64,000 bases of DNA, taken from assembly GCA_002989075.1 (NCBI GenBank), contig PSQN01000017.1, positions 1,736,001 through 1,800,000 on the forward strand, read 5' to 3'. Made by a program: the position numbers and the translations under genes. How positions within the stretch are numbered: the first letter of the stretch is position 1; every line of letters begins with the position of its first letter. Positions 60,681-64,000 of this stretch are shown here, piece by piece. Origin of the DNA: Arthonia radiata. Its lineage: Eukaryota > Ascomycota > Arthoniomycetes > Arthoniales > Arthoniaceae. The notes under the pieces are model-generated. The model saw nothing but the letters and a program-made list of their open reading frames with translations, was not told where the DNA came from and ran no database searches.

Positions 60681-63372
60681 ATGTCAAATTACTCCAGTAT
60701 ACGCGCCGCTTCAATCGCTGAACGCCGTTCCTCCACACAGAAATCGACAGATCGCGCACGACTAACTTCCGCCTCGGGTTTTCCGGATCCAAAACTTAGC
60801 TCTAGAGAAGGTGGCTTCGGCGTGAATGGTGCAGACAGAAAATCAGCTCGCCGTGAGCCCTTCAAAGCGCCTGCGCTGCCGACGCAAACAGCCAGGAAAT
60901 CTCGAGGGTCACCTCGTTCTCTAGAGCATCGGTCGAGCTCCAGAAGAGCCGGCCAAGATGCTGCCAGAGGTATGCGAAACCACTTACTCCGTACAGGGTT
61001 GAACTGATGTTATTGCAGCAACGTGGAGCCCTCAGGCATCACTCGTCTCATCTACCACCGCACCACTCGCTTCACGAATATCCACGGCGCCTCTCTCTTG
61101 TTTAGCACCTGATGACCTCCAGCCAGTACATCTGTCTACCCTATCGCTTGCTGAGCAGGAACATGCGATCATTGAAGACATCTTGTTCGTCCTTATGGGC
61201 TTTGAGGGCCAGTACATACGCTTCAGCGATGTCTATAACCCCGCAGAAGAAAGAGAAAGGCTAGCAGGCCCTGATTTTGTGATTCAGCCGGGGCTAGATC
61301 CAAGCCTGCGAGACCTCTCATATTCGCTAGTCAGGATGGCTAAGCACTACATCGCGCTCGAAGCCTTCGTCGAGGTTCAGTCGCGTGAGGAATTTGGAAG
61401 AGTGAACCATGCGCTTTGCGCGGCCATACGGAAATTGCTCAAAGATTATTTGACGCTCATTGCGCAGCTCGAGTATCAACTACTGACCAACTCGTCATTC
61501 ACATTGCACATATTGAACCTGCACACGAAGCAAACGAGCCATATGCTGTCGCATCTGTATTCGCTAGCCCATGAGATCCTAAAGAGGAATTCGATGCTTG
61601 AGGATGACTTGGACGAGTCCGACGATCTAAGTGACGTCGATCAGATTATCGAGAACCTCCGCGAAGGCAAGGATGCTGGAGACGTGGGTGGTCGCAAAGT
61701 ATGTAAAGGTGGGCAAGTATTAGGTCTGATCACATCGAGGCTAGCAACACTCGCGGGTGACCCCGCCGCTCGAACCTTACTCAATACATTGTTGCGGGAA
61801 GCCAGTCGACCGTACTTGTCAATGCTGAACGAGTGGCTGCATCGCGGCGCGATACGGGATCCACATGCGGAGTTCCTGATCAGGGAGCAGAAGTCTATTC
61901 GCCGTGAGGGCCTTGAGCAGGACTATACGGATGAGTACTGGGAAAAGCGATACACAGTCCGTGAAGACGCGGTGCCTCCACAGCTCGCGAGTGTGAAAGA
62001 GAAGGTATTACTTGCTGGCAAATATTTGAACGTCGTTCGAGAGTGCGGGGGGGTGGACGTTGCTTCCACTGTGACAAACGCACCGCTGACCGTGGACGAT
62101 CCGCGGTTTCTGGACAATGTTCAGGATGCCTACGCCAATTCGAATGCGCGTTTACTCGCTTTACTACTAACCACGCATTCCCTTCCCGCAAGACTAAGAA
62201 GTCTCAAACACTACTTCTTCCTTGACCGCTCGGACTTCTTCTCATACTTTCTAGAGCTCTCGACCTCCGAGCTTCGCAAGCCCGCCAAGGTGGTGAATAC
62301 CGGAAAGCTGCAGTCATTGCTGGACATTGTTCTACGGCAGCCTGGCACAGTAGCCGCAGAAGATCCGTACAAAGAGGATGTCAAGGTCGTCATGAATGAG
62401 GTGTCGTTGACGAATTGGTTGATGCGCATCGTGAATGTTACAGGCCTCGATGTGGATGCCGGCAACACGAGCATCAATAACCTCATGACACCAGCTGTTC
62501 AGCCAGCGCCTACGGATGATAAGGACATCAATGGCTTCGAGGCTCTGGTATTCGATTACGCTGTCCCTTTCCCATTAAGTCTAGTAATCAGTCGGGTCAC
62601 TCTGACACGATATCAACTCCTCTTCCGGTATCTATTGTCACTAAGGCATTTAGAGACATTACTGGTGGGCTCATGGACTGAACATATCAAGACTGCCTCT
62701 TGGCGACATCGCAGCAGCAACCCGCGAATAGAGATGTGGAAACGCAAAGCATGGACGCTGCGGGCCAGAATGCTGGTGTTTGTGCAACAGCTTCATTACT
62801 TCTGCACAGCTGAAGTCATCGAGCCAAACTGGCAGTCGCTCATGAGCCGCCTCAGCGAGCGCAAGGACAGTGAAGACGGCAGTCCAGGGACCAAGCGAAC
62901 AGTGGACGAGCTGATGCAAGACCACGTTGACTTCCTGGCGACTTGTCTAAAGGAGTGCATGCTTACTAACAGCAAGCTGCTTCGTATCAACGCCAAGGTC
63001 ATCAATACGTGTACCATGTTCGCGAACTATACGTCGAGCTTATCAAGATATTTGTACGCGGCCGATGCAGATTTGTCGGCGAGCGCGGAGACCAAGCCCG
63101 AGGCACCCACACGGGGGGCGTCAAATGCCTCGAAGACCGCGAAGCCGACCGAAAGAGAACGAGCGATCGAGCACGACCCGAAAAAGCTGGACGTGATGAA
63201 CGACACGCTCGATAAGTACGAGTACCACTTTAGCAGGCATTTGAAGATGCTGCTGGATATGCTGAACTACTTGGCTGCTACAGAGACTGTTGTATTCCTA
63301 GGCCTTTGCGCTCGACTCAGCACAGCAGCCGAAGGAGGTGGACCAGATCTACCTACTGGAGCGGCAAGCTGA
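60681..63372 (+). CDS. SPC97: Gamma-tubulin complex component 2 (Spc97/GCP2)
   Basis: Two exons, 60681-60969 and 61019-63372 (49 nt intron), give 880 residues. The N-terminus is basic and Ser-rich. The GRIP1 region begins near LAEQEHAIIEDILFVLMGFE and GQYIRFSDVYNP, and has LSYSLVRMAKHYIALEAFVE, HMLSHLYSLAHEILKRN and MLNEWLHRGAIRDPHAEF. The GRIP2 region, which binds gamma-tubulin, has LKHYFFLDRSDFFSYFLE, FPLSLVISRVTLTRYQLLFR, RARMLVFVQQLHYFCTAEVI and DHVDFLATCLKECMLTN. It ends soon after YLAATETVVFLGLCARLST, as expected for GCP2. With GCP3 and gamma-tubulin it forms the small complex that nucleates microtubules at spindle pole bodies. Confidence 0.93.
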
Positions 63373-63549
63373 TTGAATGGGATGAAAGCACTGGCGTTTA
63401 GGTGTGATCACCTCTGTTACGCGCTCATGAGAAACGGCTGGGTCATGTCTAGGATAGTGAAGGAATGGAATGTACGCTATGTGGTGAGCGAGATCTGCCG
63501 CGTGAGGGGTGATCCAATGACAGATGCCGCTCTTTATGCTACTAATCTA

Positions 63550-64000
63550 ATGGGATGCGCATCACCACTCCAGCAAGATACGGTGAGTACTTTGGTACAT
63601 CGCCGATGCGGCTCTGCGCTTAGTGTCTTGTTGATGTGGCGTCAAGTCAGATGACCTGAGCACGAGGTGGTTGAGCTGGCCTGGAGGCTGGAGCCCAAGT
63701 CTTGCGTCGAAACGAATGAGCATAGCGTAGGAGCTTCCTCTCAGCGACGCAGACGCGCTTTCCCCAAAGCCAACTCGGACCCCAAGGGCAGACGTCATTG
63801 TTCGCGGCACGAGTGTGCCGAAGCTCGGCTTGAGATGTGCTTGAATTGTTGTTGATGCATGCCTCCTCCTGCTGACGTGCAGATGTGTTCAGGTAGCAAA
63901 TAGCAACTCATAAGGGTTTCTCTTGCAGATAGAGGAAGTGTATCTCCAAGCACTCCAGAAAGTGAGATACCACTTGGACCCTGGGAAGATCTATCCCGAA
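63550..64000 (+). CDS. Possible start of a gene cut by the right edge
   Basis: This is a weak proposal. ATG 63550 opens MGCASPLQQDT (to 63582), followed by a strong donor GTGAGT. A CAG at 63926-63928 opens an in-phase frame, IEEVYLQALQKVRYHLDPG and on, that runs off the window. The Met-Gly-Cys start would suit N-myristoylation plus palmitoylation. The intron would be 346 nt, long for this genome, and other pairings are possible. I do not recognise the protein. Confidence 0.3.

Noticed and set aside
1-64000. A biosynthetic gene cluster or other linked system
   Set aside because: No backbone synthase, cytochrome P450, transporter or pathway regulator group is present; neighbouring genes belong to unrelated housekeeping functions.
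1-64000. tRNA, rRNA or CRISPR features
   Set aside because: I saw no tRNA B-box plus cloverleaf, no rRNA sequence and no regularly spaced direct repeats with spacers. A covariance-model scan would settle the tRNA question.

Overview
This window comes from the nuclear genome of a filamentous ascomycete (Pezizomycotina; a Dothideomycete is my best guess from protein texture, not proven). The evidence is the gene content (ESCRT-I, APC/C activator, gamma-tubulin complex, mannan polymerase, PET117, NOC2, NOP16), compact spacing, and many 48-75 nt introns with GT..AG borders. I see about 34 protein genes, two of them partial or doubtful at the window edges. I found no tRNA, rRNA, CRISPR array, transposon or viral fossil.

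Layout. 1-10 kb: a doubtful membrane-protein fragment, then a minus-strand run of an arrestin-like trafficking adaptor with a PPSY motif, NOP16, a large Ser-rich low-complexity protein and a TGL2-type lipase. 10-20 kb: a BAR-SH3 protein (Rvs167/Hob1), PET117 and VMA10 sharing a 203 bp divergent promoter, an extensin-like wall protein, a GPI-anchored Cys-rich protein, VPS28 and, only 66 bp further on, a family-16 type methyltransferase. 20-35 kb: a multipass membrane protein, CDC20, a Kelch-BTB protein (Ral2 type), a GT2 polysaccharide synthase lying between two long gene-free stretches, a quinone oxidoreductase, and the ubiquilin DSK2. 36-50 kb: an unknown acidic protein, two related small secreted proteins, NOC2, an Lpl1-type lipase, REX3 exonuclease and MNN9. 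50-64 kb: a DsbA-fold protein, two F-box-type proteins, a small conserved protein, an aminotransferase, QCR10, proteasome subunit alpha 5 and gamma-tubulin complex protein GCP2.

The genes do not form a pathway cluster; most are core housekeeping genes in mixed orientation. Shared themes are surface and wall (MNN9, GT2 synthase, extensin-like and GPI proteins), membrane traffic (arrestin, BAR-SH3, VPS28), protein turnover (CDC20, PUP2, DSK2, F-box proteins) and mitochondria (PET117, QCR10, TGL2). Several gene models rest on introns I placed by hand, including very small exons: ATG-only first coding exons in VMA10 and QCR10, and 9, 13 and about 10 nt exons in VMA10, PUP2 and TGL2.

The most interesting signals outside the gene list are: a repeated switch of coding-strand composition from C-rich at the 5' end to G-rich at the 3' end in about ten genes; an exact 48-nt, four-unit repeat in the cytoplasmic tail of the GT2 synthase; an intron whose retention would remove a GPI signal; a pair of diverged secreted paralogues; and a pure (TTC)26 tract just downstream of MNN9.
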